Source: CAVQUE01 sp046290435 (GTDB lineage: Bacteria > Actinomycetota > Acidimicrobiia > Acidimicrobiales > UBA8592). From it: a stretch of 64,000 nt of DNA. The stretch is taken from the NCBI GenBank assembly GCA_046290435.1, contig JBKAGO010000046.1, forward strand, positions 1 through 64,000, read 5' to 3'. Below, in pieces: positions 42,175 to 49,244 of the stretch. A model generated the notes under the pieces. That model was not told the origin of the DNA. It did no database searches and saw nothing but the letters and a program-made list of their open reading frames with translations. The translations under genes were made by a program, and so were the position numbers. Within the stretch, counting starts at the first letter, position 1. Each line of letters opens with the position of its first letter.

Positions 42175-43080
42175 ATGACGGCAACGGCCGCGATCGTCGG
42201 TTCCGGCAACATCGGAACCGACCTCATGTACAAGCTGCTCCGCTCCGACCACATCGAGCCCCGGTGGATGATCGGTGTCGACCCCGACTCCGAGGGGTTG
42301 CGACGCGCCGCGGCGTCGGGCCTCGAGGCCTCCGCCGAAGGCGTCGACTGGTTGATGGCCCAGGCGGAGCTGCCCGACATCGTGTTCGAGGCCACCTCGG
42401 CGTACGTGCACGTCCGCAACGCGCCGCGCTACCGGGAGGCCGGCATCCGCGCCGTCGATCTGACCCCGGCGGCACGGGGGCCGTTCGTCGTGCCGCCGGC
42501 GAACCTCACCGACCACATCGACGAGATGAACGTCAACATGGTCACCTGTGGGGGTCAGGCCACGATCCCGATGGTGCATGCGGTGTCGCGGGTCGTCGAC
42601 GTCGACTACGCCGAGATCGTGGCCACGGTGGCATCGAAGTCGGCGGGTCCCGGCACGCGCCAGAACATCGACGAGTTCACCCGCACCACCTCGGCGGCGG
42701 TTGCGTCCATCGGCGGCGCCGACCACGGCAAGGCGATCATCATCCTCAACCCGGCCGAGCCGCCGCTGATCATGCGCGACACGATCTACTGCTCGATCCC
42801 AGCCGACGCCGACACCGACGCCATTGCACAGTCCATCCACGAGGTCGCCGCCGCGGTACGGACCTACGTGCCGGGGTACCGGCTCACCGCCGATCCCCAG
42901 TTCGATCGCCCCGCAGCCGGCGACGACCGCGGCCGGGTCGCGATCTTCGTGGAGGTCGAGGGCGCCGGCGACTTCCTCCCGCCCTATGCCGGCAATCTCG
43001 ACATCATGACCGCGGCGGCCACCAAGGTCGGTGACGAGATCGCGGCCCACATCGACTCGTCCAGGATGGAGCCCGTCTGA
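42175..43080 (+). CDS. Acetaldehyde dehydrogenase (acylating)
   Basis: A 301-residue NAD-dependent enzyme of the DmpF/MhpF family. The Rossmann start 'AIVGSGNIGTDLMYKLLRSDHIEPRWMIGVDPDSEGLRRA' and catalytic cysteine C125 in 'NMVTCGGQATIPMVHAVS' are diagnostic; 'PGTRQNIDEFTRTTSAAV' and 'KAIIILNPAEPPLIMRDT' are also conserved. It converts acetaldehyde to acetyl-CoA, receiving it by channelling from the aldolase encoded next. The start is ATG 42175; the longer frame back to 42013 is not conserved. It ends in a TGATG overlap with the aldolase gene. Confidence 0.95.
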   Translation: MTATAAIVGSGNIGTDLMYKLLRSDHIEPRWMIGVDPDSEGLRRAAASGLEASAEGVDWLMAQAELPDIVFEATSAYVHVRNAPRYREAGIRAVDLTPAARGPFVVPPANLTDHIDEMNVNMVTCGGQATIPMVHAVSRVVDVDYAEIVATVASKSAGPGTRQNIDEFTRTTSAAVASIGGADHGKAIIILNPAEPPLIMRDTIYCSIPADADTDAIAQSIHEVAAAVRTYVPGYRLTADPQFDRPAAGDDRGRVAIFVEVEGAGDFLPPYAGNLDIMTAAATKVGDEIAAHIDSSRMEPV

Positions 43081-44102
43081 TGCCCTTCTCACCCGAACTC
43101 GACGTTCGTGTCACCGACACGTCGCTGCGCGACGGATCCCACGCCAAGCGGCACCAGTTCACCGAACAGAACGTGCGCGACATCGTCGCCGCCCTCGACG
43201 ACGCCGGGATGCCGGTCATCGAGGTCACCCACGGCGACGGCCTCGGGGGTTCGTCCTACAACTACGGCAAGTCCCTCGTCGACGAACGCGTCCTGATGAA
43301 GGCCGCGGTCGACGAGGCGACCAACGCCAGGATCGCGGCGCTGATGTTGCCCGGCCTCGGAACCAAGGACGACATCAAGGCCATCTGCGACATCGGCGTG
43401 TCGATTGTGCGGATCGCCACGCACTGCACCGAGGCCGACATCTCCGAGCAGCACTTCACGCTGGCGCGCGAGGTGGGTCTGGAGACCGTCGGCTTCTTGA
43501 TGATGGCCCACACGGCCTCGCCCGAGCTCCTGGCGGCCCAGGCGCGGATCATGGCCGACGCCGGTTGCCAGTGCGTGTACGTGGTGGACTCGGCGGGCGC
43601 GATGATCCTCGAGGACGCCGCCGAGCGTGTCGCCGCGGTCGTCGCCGAGCTCGGCTCCGATGCCCAGGTCGGCTTCCACGGCCACGAGAACCTGTCGCTC
43701 TCGCTGGCCAACACCATCGCGGCGATCCGTGCGGGCGCGGTCCAGATCGACGGCTCGACACGCCGGTTCGGTGCCGGGGCGGGCAACACCAGCTGCGAGG
43801 CGTTCGCGGCCGTCGCCGAACGCCTGGGCATCGTCACCGGCCTCGACGTCTTGAAGATGATCGACGCCGCCGAGGACGTGGTACGGCCGGTCATGGACGA
43901 AGAGTGCGTCCTCGATCGGCTGGCGCTCATCATGGGCTACGCCGGGGTGTACTCGAGCTTCCTGAAGCACGCCTACCGGGCGTCGGAGCGCTACGGCGTC
44001 AGCGGCGCCGACATCCTGATGGAGTGCGGCAACCGCAAGCTCGTCGGCGGCCAGGAGGACCAGATCATCGAGATCGCCGCCAACCTGGCCGCATCGAGGT
44101 AG
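43080..44102 (+). CDS. 4-hydroxy-2-oxovalerate aldolase
   Basis: A 340-residue aldolase of the DmpG/MhpE family (HMGL-like TIM barrel). It begins 'VTDTSLRDGSHAKRHQFTEQNVRDIVAALDDAGMPVIEVTHGDGLGGSSYNYG', with the conserved R-D pair of the catalytic site, and has 'GFHGHENLSLSLANTIAAIRAGAVQIDGSTRRFGAGAGNTSCEAFAAV', with the metal-binding HxH. The normal length is about 340. It cleaves 4-hydroxy-2-oxovalerate into pyruvate and acetaldehyde and is last in the operon. A 14-bp duplication of its end lies at 44091-44117. Confidence 0.95.
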   Translation: MPFSPELDVRVTDTSLRDGSHAKRHQFTEQNVRDIVAALDDAGMPVIEVTHGDGLGGSSYNYGKSLVDERVLMKAAVDEATNARIAALMLPGLGTKDDIKAICDIGVSIVRIATHCTEADISEQHFTLAREVGLETVGFLMMAHTASPELLAAQARIMADAGCQCVYVVDSAGAMILEDAAERVAAVVAELGSDAQVGFHGHENLSLSLANTIAAIRAGAVQIDGSTRRFGAGAGNTSCEAFAAVAERLGIVTGLDVLKMIDAAEDVVRPVMDEECVLDRLALIMGYAGVYSSFLKHAYRASERYGVSGADILMECGNRKLVGGQEDQIIEIAANLAASR

Positions 44103-44117
44103 CTGCATCGAGATAGC
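44091..44117 (+). repeat. 14-bp tandem duplication of aldolase gene end
   Basis: GCATCGAGGTAGC (44091-44103) spans the aldolase stop codon and is repeated as GCATCGAGATAGC (44105-44117). The TAG is duplicated with it. Confidence 0.65.
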
Positions 44118-44191
44118 GACCGGCCGCGACGGCGCTCCGCCATGGGGAACAATCGGTCCGTGACCGACCCCCGAGCCCGCCGATCGCATCC

Positions 44192-44980
44192 GTGACCATC
44201 AGCCGTTTCCACATCGCGGCCATGGACTGCGCCGCCGAGGAGCAGCTCGTCCGCATGGCGCTGTCGGAGATCGACGGCATCGACCGCATCGAGTTCCACA
44301 GCGACCGACGCGATGTCGTCATCGACCACCGGTCCACATCCGCCACGATCGACGCGGCGTTGCAGGCGCTGGATCTCGGGGCCCGTCACGTCGATGACAC
44401 GAGCGCGATCGGCCCGCCCGTCGATCCCGGCCGCGAACGCAATGCGCTCGTCGTCGCCCTGGTGATCAACGCGGCGTTCTTCGTCGGGGAGCTCACCGTC
44501 GGGCTGATCAGCGGCTCGATGGGCCTGGTCGCCGACGCGCTCGACATGGGCGCCGACGCCGGCGTCTATGCGCTGAGCCTCGCTGCGGTCGGCACGGCGG
44601 CCACCCGAAAGAAGCGACTCGCCCGGGCGAGCGGTTACCTCCAGCTCGGTCTCGCCGCAGTCGGTCTGGCCGAGGTCATCCGCCGTTTCGTCGTCGATAC
44701 CGACCCGCCCGATCCGACGTCGATGATCGTGCTCTCCCTGCTGGCGTTGGTGGGCAACATCGTGACCCTGGTCGTCCTGGGCCGGGTCCGCTCCGGCGAA
44801 GCACACCTGCAGGCCAGTTGGATCTTCACCGCCAACGACGTCAAGGTGAACGCGTTGGTCATCGGGGCTGCGATCGGCGTCGCACTGACCGACTCCGCCA
44901 CCCCCGACCTGGTCGCCGGCGCCGTCATCTTCGTCGTGGTCGCCAACGGCGCCCGCCGCATCCTCGGTCTCAGCCGCTGA
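44192..44980 (+). CDS. Cation diffusion facilitator-like transporter with HMA-like N-terminus
   Basis: A 262-residue membrane protein. The N-terminal 70 residues ('FHIAAMDCAAEEQLVRMALSEIDGIDRIEFHSDRRDVVIDH') look like a heavy-metal-associated domain, but the second cysteine of MxCxxC is missing (MDCAAEE). Six hydrophobic segments follow: 'LVINAAFFVGELTVGLISGSMGLVADALDMGADAGVYALSL' has the D...D metal site of CDF exporters, with 'DALDM.AD' in place. The usual cytoplasmic C-terminal domain is absent. The start is GTG at 44192. It probably exports a divalent metal such as Zn2+ or Co2+, but the loss of a domain makes the ion uncertain. Confidence 0.75.
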   Translation: MTISRFHIAAMDCAAEEQLVRMALSEIDGIDRIEFHSDRRDVVIDHRSTSATIDAALQALDLGARHVDDTSAIGPPVDPGRERNALVVALVINAAFFVGELTVGLISGSMGLVADALDMGADAGVYALSLAAVGTAATRKKRLARASGYLQLGLAAVGLAEVIRRFVVDTDPPDPTSMIVLSLLALVGNIVTLVVLGRVRSGEAHLQASWIFTANDVKVNALVIGAAIGVALTDSATPDLVAGAVIFVVVANGARRILGLSR

Positions 44981-45163
44981 CCTCGTCGTCGCGACCGGGC
45001 GTCAACCCCGGGGGGTGAGCGTCCTGCGGGGGAGTCCTCTGCGGTCGAGCCGATGCCGATGACCGGGGGGCGGGCAGGAGGCTCCGAGCCGTTTGTGTCG
45101 CTGGGTCGGAGGGTATGGGCGTTGAGCACAGCTCGGCCGCCCCGGCCGGCGGAGGAGGCAACC

Positions 45164-45721
45164 ATGGACGCTGCGATGTTGAACGAGCTCGAGTCCCAGC
45201 ACCGCGAGGTGGAGAGGGTGCTCGCCGAACTCGCCGAAGCGAAAGAAGCCGACGAGCAACGCCCGCTCGTCGAAGAACTCGCCGAGATGCTCAGCCGGCA
45301 CATGGAGATCGAGGAGAGCGACGTCTACCCCGAGCTCCGCGCCTTCGATGCCGAGATGGCCGACGAGGGAGTCTCCGAACACGACCTCATTCGAGACGGT
45401 CTGCAGAACATGCAGGAGATGATCGGCGCGCCCGGCTTCGGTGCGGCGGTCGACATGGTGGAGTCCGGCATCAGCCATCACGTCGAGGAAGAGGAGAGCG
45501 AGGCGTTCCCGCTCCTACGACGTGAGCTCGGTCTCGAGGGTTCGGGTGCATCGCGTAGCTCCGCACGATCCGGTGGCTCGGGCCGATCCGGATCCGGCGG
45601 ATCCGGCGGTTCGGACGAACCGACCAAGGCCGAGCTCTACGAGCGGGCCAAGGAGAAGGGCATCGAAGGCCGATCGACGATGTCGAAGGACGACCTCGCG
45701 AAGGCCCTCGGCGAGCGCTGA
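45164..45721 (+). CDS. Hemerythrin HHE domain protein with C-terminal SAP/Rho-N-like tail
   Basis: A 185-residue protein. The first 130 residues are a four-helix HHE bundle: 'ESQHREVERVLAEL', 'LSRHMEIEESDVYPEL', 'VSEHDLIRDGL' and 'ISHHVEEEESEAFPLL' supply the His/Glu ligands of a diiron site for O2 or NO sensing. A serine/glycine-rich linker leads to a C-terminal 'TKAELYERAKEKGIEGRSTMSKDDLAKALG', a short helix-extended-loop-helix motif like Rho-N/SAP domains that bind nucleic acid or proteins. A good ribosome site (GGAGGAGG) precedes the ATG at 45164. Transcription should stop at the hairpin at 45740-45776. Confidence 0.85.
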   Translation: MDAAMLNELESQHREVERVLAELAEAKEADEQRPLVEELAEMLSRHMEIEESDVYPELRAFDAEMADEGVSEHDLIRDGLQNMQEMIGAPGFGAAVDMVESGISHHVEEEESEAFPLLRRELGLEGSGASRSSARSGGSGRSGSGGSGGSDEPTKAELYERAKEKGIEGRSTMSKDDLAKALGER

Positions 45722-45739
45722 CGCCCATCCGGCACCCGA

Positions 45740-45776
45740 GGCTCTCGTGGCGGCGGGGACGGTCGTCACGAGAGCC
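45740..45776. terminator. Hairpin between hemerythrin and toxin genes
   Basis: GGCTCTCGTG (45740-45749) is complementary to CACGAGAGCC (45767-45776) across a 17-base loop. It lies in the gap between convergent genes and could serve both. Confidence 0.6.
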
Positions 45777-45845
45777 CGATCGGGGATGAGGCGCTCCAGC
45801 CCGATCGAGCGCGGAGGCGGCAGCGCGGACCCGCCGCCCGCATGG

Positions 45846-46175
45846 TCACGCACTGTCGTCGTCCGCTTCGACGAGCAGGGTGGGTAGATCCTGGGCGTAG
45901 GAGAGGAGCCGGACCACGTCGAGGTGGTCGGACCGCTCGAAGTAGAACCAGCCGCAGGGGAACCCGGAGATCCGGAACGACCGGAGGCCGGGGATGTCGC
46001 AGAGCTCCCCGAGGCGTAGCGAGCCGATGCCGGGCATGGTCTCGATCCTTTGCAACGTGGCGACGGCTGCGTCGAAGAATCGCTGCGCCACGTCGAGGCT
46101 CGCCTCGGCGCGGTGGTACCGGGTTCGTTCGACCAGGTCGCTCTCGGCCAGGGGGCGCAGCCGGGCGGGCGTCAC
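45846..46175 (-). CDS. RelE/ParE-type toxin
   Basis: A 109-residue protein with the compact RelE/ParE fold pattern: 'DLVERTRYHRAEASLDVAQRFFDAAVATLQRIETMPGIGSLR', then 'ELCDIPGLRSFRISGFPCGWFYFERSDHLDVVRLLSYAQDLPTLL', which matches 'R...v..fp..i.Y.....i.v..v.H..rd'. It starts with GTG at 46175, overlapping the stop of the antitoxin gene (GTGA). Targets in this family are gyrase (ParE) or mRNA (RelE). The choice cannot be made from sequence, although the antitoxin looks ParD-like. Confidence 0.85.
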   Translation of the reverse strand: MTPARLRPLAESDLVERTRYHRAEASLDVAQRFFDAAVATLQRIETMPGIGSLRLGELCDIPGLRSFRISGFPCGWFYFERSDHLDVVRLLSYAQDLPTLLVEADDDSA

Positions 46176-46423
46176 CGATCGGTTTCGAGCGCGGCGCGGC
46201 GGAGCTCGCCGATCGTCTCCTCGGTGACGGGTCGTCCGTCGCCCGATGCGAGTCCGTCGGCGATGAGGCGACGGAGGTGCCGGGCTGCCTGTTCCTGCTG
46301 GTCGCGGCGGATGAGGTCCCGGAGGTACTCGCTGGTGTTGCCGTACTCGCCCGAGCGGACTCGCTCGGAGATGTAGTCGCGCATCGCTTCGGGAAGCGCG
46401 AAGCTCATCGTGTTGCGGCTCAT
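46172..46423 (-). CDS. ParD-type ribbon-helix-helix antitoxin
   Basis: An 83-residue protein: 'MSFALPEAMRDYISERVRSGEYGNTSEYLRDLIRRDQQEQAARHLRRLIADGLASG'. The N-terminal ribbon-helix-helix ('TMSFALPEAMRDYI...SEYLRDLIR') and the helical C-terminus are typical of ParD antitoxins. It is immediately upstream of the ParE-type toxin, overlapping by four bases. A 15-bp palindrome at 46444-46458, 21 bases upstream of the start codon, is a likely autoregulation site. Confidence 0.85.
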   Translation of the reverse strand: MSRNTMSFALPEAMRDYISERVRSGEYGNTSEYLRDLIRRDQQEQAARHLRRLIADGLASGDGRPVTEETIGELRRAALETDR

Positions 46424-46443
46424 GTCGCCAGTCTGCGCACGGC

Positions 46444-46458
46444 TGACAACTGTTGTCA
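46444..46458. promoter_or_regulatory. Palindrome TGACAA-CTG-TTGTCA upstream of the antitoxin gene
   Basis: A perfect inverted repeat with 6-bp arms at 46444-46458. Read toward the antitoxin gene, TTGACA is part of it, so it coincides with a probable -35 box. It also overlaps the last three bases of the neighbouring CaCA transporter gene, whose stop codon is at 46456-46458. Confidence 0.6.
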
Positions 46459-47574
46459 ACGCTGCTGTGGCACCGACCCGTGGCGTCGCCAGCCCTGGTA
46501 GCCGGTGACGGCGAAGGTCATCAGCACGAGCGGCGCAGCGATGAGTGCTGCGGGGGCCACGACGTCGGCGGCGTCGCTGTCGTTCGCGTCGAGGACCAGG
46601 TAGGCGACGTAGGCGATGTAGAAGGCGGTGAGGACGAAGCCCTCCCACCGCTTGATCTCGAACCCGTTCCAGAAGATGGGCACCAACACGATGGAGGCGG
46701 CGATCATGACCGGGAAGTCGAGCCGGAGCGATGCGTCGCCGACGGCCACGCCGCTCGAGGTCACGATGCCGGTGAGGCCCAGCACGCACATCAGGTTGAA
46801 GAGGCACGAACCGACGACGTTGCCGACGGCGATGTCGCGCTGACCCCGGAACGCAGCCAGCATCGACGTCGCGAGCTCCGGCAGGGAGGTGCCGACGGCG
46901 ACGACGGTGAGTCCGATGATCAGGTCGCTGACCCCGAGCGATTCGGCGATGTCGGTGGCGGCATCGACGAGCAGTTGCGAACCGATCACCAGGACCACGA
47001 GACCGCCGATGACGTAGGCGATCTGCACCAGGAGCGGCCGCTCCACGGCTGCTCCTTCGACGGCCTCGACCGCCGCTGCGTACTCGGCGGCGACGTCGTC
47101 GTTCTCTGGGTTCTCTGCGGTCTCACGCCGCGACGCCCGAATGAGCCACCACGTGTAGGCGAGGACGCCGGCGAACAAGATGATGCCGTCGATGCGTCCG
47201 ATGCGGTTGTCGAGCGACATCAGCAACGCCACCACAGAGACCCCGACCAGCAGCGGGACGTCGATGCGCACGATCCGTTGCGACACGGCCAGCCCGCCGA
47301 CGATCGCTGACGCGCCGAGGATCAGCAGAATGTTGACGATGTTGCTGCCCACGACGTTGCCGAGCGCGACGTCGCCGTTGCCGGAGAGCCCCGAGCCGAC
47401 GCTCACCGCCAGCTCGGGTGCGCTGGTGCCGAAGGCCACGACGGTGAGGCCGATGACCACCGGCTGGACGCCCACTCTCGTGGCGATCGCCGCGGCGCCC
47501 TTGACGAGGATCTCGGCGCCGCCGACGAGGCAGACGAGACCGATCGCCAGGCTGATGGCCGCCCAGACGCTCAT
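46456..47574 (-). CDS. CaCA-family cation exchanger (YrbG-like)
   Basis: A 372-residue membrane antiporter with two homologous halves of five helices. Each half has an alpha-repeat: 'VVAFGTSAPELAVSVGSGLSGNGDVALGNVVGSNIVNILLILG' and 'VVAVGTSLPELATSMLAAFRGQRDIAVGNVVGSCLFNLMCVLG', the 'G(T)S.PEl' and 'GN..GSn..N' ion-binding motifs of Ca2+/cation exchangers. A probable Mn2+-sensing yybP-ykoY riboswitch lies upstream on the same strand, so it may export Mn2+ or be tuned by it. The ATG at 47574 is about 100 nt from the 3' end of the riboswitch. Confidence 0.92.
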   Translation of the reverse strand: MSVWAAISLAIGLVCLVGGAEILVKGAAAIATRVGVQPVVIGLTVVAFGTSAPELAVSVGSGLSGNGDVALGNVVGSNIVNILLILGASAIVGGLAVSQRIVRIDVPLLVGVSVVALLMSLDNRIGRIDGIILFAGVLAYTWWLIRASRRETAENPENDDVAAEYAAAVEAVEGAAVERPLLVQIAYVIGGLVVLVIGSQLLVDAATDIAESLGVSDLIIGLTVVAVGTSLPELATSMLAAFRGQRDIAVGNVVGSCLFNLMCVLGLTGIVTSSGVAVGDASLRLDFPVMIAASIVLVPIFWNGFEIKRWEGFVLTAFYIAYVAYLVLDANDSDAADVVAPAALIAAPLVLMTFAVTGYQGWRRHGSVPQQR

Positions 47575-47677
47575 CGGGCCGTGCCCAGTCGGGAGAAAGC
47601 GAGCACGGGCGCACGCGAGTCGGGGGTCGTGGAGGCGAACTGGAGCATGACGAGCCTTTCAGCGCACGAATACACGG

Positions 47678-47775
47678 TCGCTGAAGGTCTCTCCGCCCGA
47701 TCGCCGGGCTGGCCCCGCCGGCTCAGACTTCGAGCGAGATGACGACGGACCTCGTGGGATACTCCCCCTCAGTTC
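47678..47775 (-). promoter_or_regulatory. Probable yybP-ykoY (Mn2+) riboswitch
   Basis: On the minus strand the leader of the CaCA gene has, in order, the conserved pieces of the yybP-ykoY family: CTGAGGGGGAGTA (about 47770), then CGTCGTCATCTCG, TGAGCCGG, a small GCCAGCCCGGC hairpin and GGAGAGACCTTCAG (about 47682). CTGAGG at the start can pair with CTTCAG at the end to close stem P1. This family binds Mn2+ and switches on exporters. The recognition is by eye; a covariance-model scan would settle it. Confidence 0.7.
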
Positions 47776-48015
47776 GCCCCACGCTACGCCCCGTTGCGCC
47801 AGTTGCGAGCGACAGCTCGAGGTTTCGCGCGCTGACAGGCGAGCCCTCGGCCGCTCTGCCGTGCCGGGGATCGGGAGGTGCCGTCCGATGCACTCGTGGC
47901 CATGAGGAGATTCGGCGGGTCCGTCGTCGTGGCGGCGCTGACCGTCGTCCTCGCCGTTCGCTTCGGTCGTCGAGCCACTGGTGCAGGCGGCCGAGTCAGG
48001 CGGTAGGCAGGAACG
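47776..48015 (+). other. Intergenic region before arr, one possible tiny ORF
   Basis: No confident gene. A 34-codon frame at 47902-48006 reads 'MRRFGGSVVVAALTVVLAVRFG', a basic start followed by a short hydrophobic stretch that resembles a signal or leader peptide. There is no good ribosome site, so I rate it low. The promoter of the riboswitch-controlled gene must also lie here on the minus strand. Confidence 0.25.
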
Positions 48016-48528
48016 ATGACGGACCATGGACGAGTGGTGAGGACCAAGTCGATCGCCGAAGCGATCGCAGAGGTCGGCGCCACCGAGTCGGTACCGGTGA
48101 CGTTCGAGAGCTGCGATCACGTCGAGGGGCCGTTCTTCCATGGCACGAAGCTCGGCTTCGTCGTCGGCGATCTGCTCGTGCCGGGTCATCCGTCCAACTA
48201 CCACCGGGGACGGGTCTCGAACCACGTGTACTTCGCCGCGTTGGTCGAACCGGCTGTGTGGGCGGCCGAGCTGGCCGTGGCGCTGGCTGCGAGCGAGGAG
48301 CGTGGCCGCATCTACATCGTCGAGCCGACCGGCCCGTTCGAGGACGACCCCAACGTCACGAACAAGAAGTTCCCCGGCAACGTCACCCGGTCGTATCGCA
48401 CCCGCCACCCCATGCGCGTGGTGGAGGAGCTCGAGGCCTGGGACGGCCATGCGCCCGAGGCTCTGCAGGCGATGCTCGACAACATCACTCGGCTCCGCGA
48501 ACAGGGCCTCGACGTCATCGAGGACTGA
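48016..48528 (+). CDS. arr: Rifamycin ADP-ribosyltransferase (Arr family)
   Basis: A 170-residue protein whose central region aligns with NAD+-dependent rifampin ADP-ribosyltransferase: 'GPFFHGTKLGFVVGDLLVPGHPSNYHRGRVSNHVYFAALVEPAVWAAELAVALAA', 'RIYIVEPTGPFEDDPNVTNKKFPGNVTRSYRTRHPMRVVEEL'. The FFHGTK, SNY, NHVYF and 'EPTG.FEDDPN.TnKkFPGN' motifs all match. Arr is usually about 140 residues; about 25 residues before the core and 20-25 after it ('EALQAMLDNITRLREQGLDVIED') are extra. It would inactivate rifamycins in the cytoplasm. It is not in a drug-resistance cassette here. Confidence 0.88.
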   Translation: MTDHGRVVRTKSIAEAIAEVGATESVPVTFESCDHVEGPFFHGTKLGFVVGDLLVPGHPSNYHRGRVSNHVYFAALVEPAVWAAELAVALAASEERGRIYIVEPTGPFEDDPNVTNKKFPGNVTRSYRTRHPMRVVEELEAWDGHAPEALQAMLDNITRLREQGLDVIED

Positions 48529-48597
48529 GGCGCGGCGCGTCCCGCCCGGCTGTCGTGCCGGCGGAGCGCGCGCATTGCGGTTTGCTATGCTCCACGC

Positions 48598-48846
48598 ATG
48601 GCACAGTTGGTGACTCGTGTGACGGATGATCTCGCGGCTGCTGTCGATCGGCTCGTCGATGCCGGCGTCGTCGCGAGCCGCTCCGAGGCGGTGCGCCTCG
48701 GTCTCGAACAGCTCGTCGACCGTTTCCGGCGCGACGAGATCGGGGCGAGCATCGCTCGCGGCTATCGAGAGCACCCGCAAGACGACGCCGAGGTCGCATG
48801 GGCGGATGAGTCCTCCGTGCGGATGATCGTCGAGGAGCCCTGGTGA
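48598..48846 (+). CDS. Ribbon-helix-helix antitoxin (MazE/CopG-like)
   Basis: An 82-residue DNA-binding antitoxin: 'QLVTRVTDDLAAAVDRLVDAGVVASRSEAVRLGLEQLVDRFRRDEIGASIARGY'. The first 50 residues are a ribbon-helix-helix with 'SRSEAVRLGLEQLV'; the acidic C-terminus ('DDAEVAWADESSVRMIVEEPW') is the usual toxin-wrapping part. TATGCT at 48586-48591 is six bases before the ATG, so the mRNA is probably leaderless. It overlaps the toxin gene by GTGA. Confidence 0.85.
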   Translation: MAQLVTRVTDDLAAAVDRLVDAGVVASRSEAVRLGLEQLVDRFRRDEIGASIARGYREHPQDDAEVAWADESSVRMIVEEPW

Positions 48847-49160
48847 GTGCGACGCCGACCCAGGGCGAGATCTGGTGGGCCGAAGCCGAGGACAAGCGGC
48901 GACCGGTCCTGGTCGTGACGCGCAGCGATGCCGTGCCGGTGCTGACCTGGATCATCGTCGCACCGGTGACGCGCACGATTCGCCGGATTCCGACCGAGAT
49001 CCGTCTGGGTACCAGCCATGGGCTCCCCGACGAGTGTGTGGCGTCGTTCGACAATCTGCAGCCCATTCGCCGCTCGTTTCTCACCGGCCGCGCAGGTGCC
49101 CTGCAGATCGACGAGCTCGACGAGATCTGCCGGGCACTCGGTGCGCTGGCCGACTGCTGA
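48843..49160 (+). CDS. MazF/PemK-type mRNA interferase toxin
   Basis: A 105-residue protein with the PemK/MazF fold: 'PTQGEIWWAEAEDKRRPVLVVTRSDAVPVLTWIIVAPVTRTIRRIPTEIRLG', with the conserved 'G.iww......rRPvlVv.r' and 'v.vap.T.......ev'. A 'SFDNLQPIRRSFLTGRAGAL' segment also follows the family. The start is GTG at 48843, coupled to the antitoxin. The expected activity is ribosome-independent cleavage of mRNA at short sequences. Confidence 0.9.
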   Translation: MSATPTQGEIWWAEAEDKRRPVLVVTRSDAVPVLTWIIVAPVTRTIRRIPTEIRLGTSHGLPDECVASFDNLQPIRRSFLTGRAGALQIDELDEICRALGALADC

Positions 49161-49244
49161 GGATCTCGTCGTGGGGGCCTCGACGACTGCATCGGGGCTG
49201 CGGCTGGGGAACCGAGCCGCACCTTGCGAGGGGGACGGAGTCCG

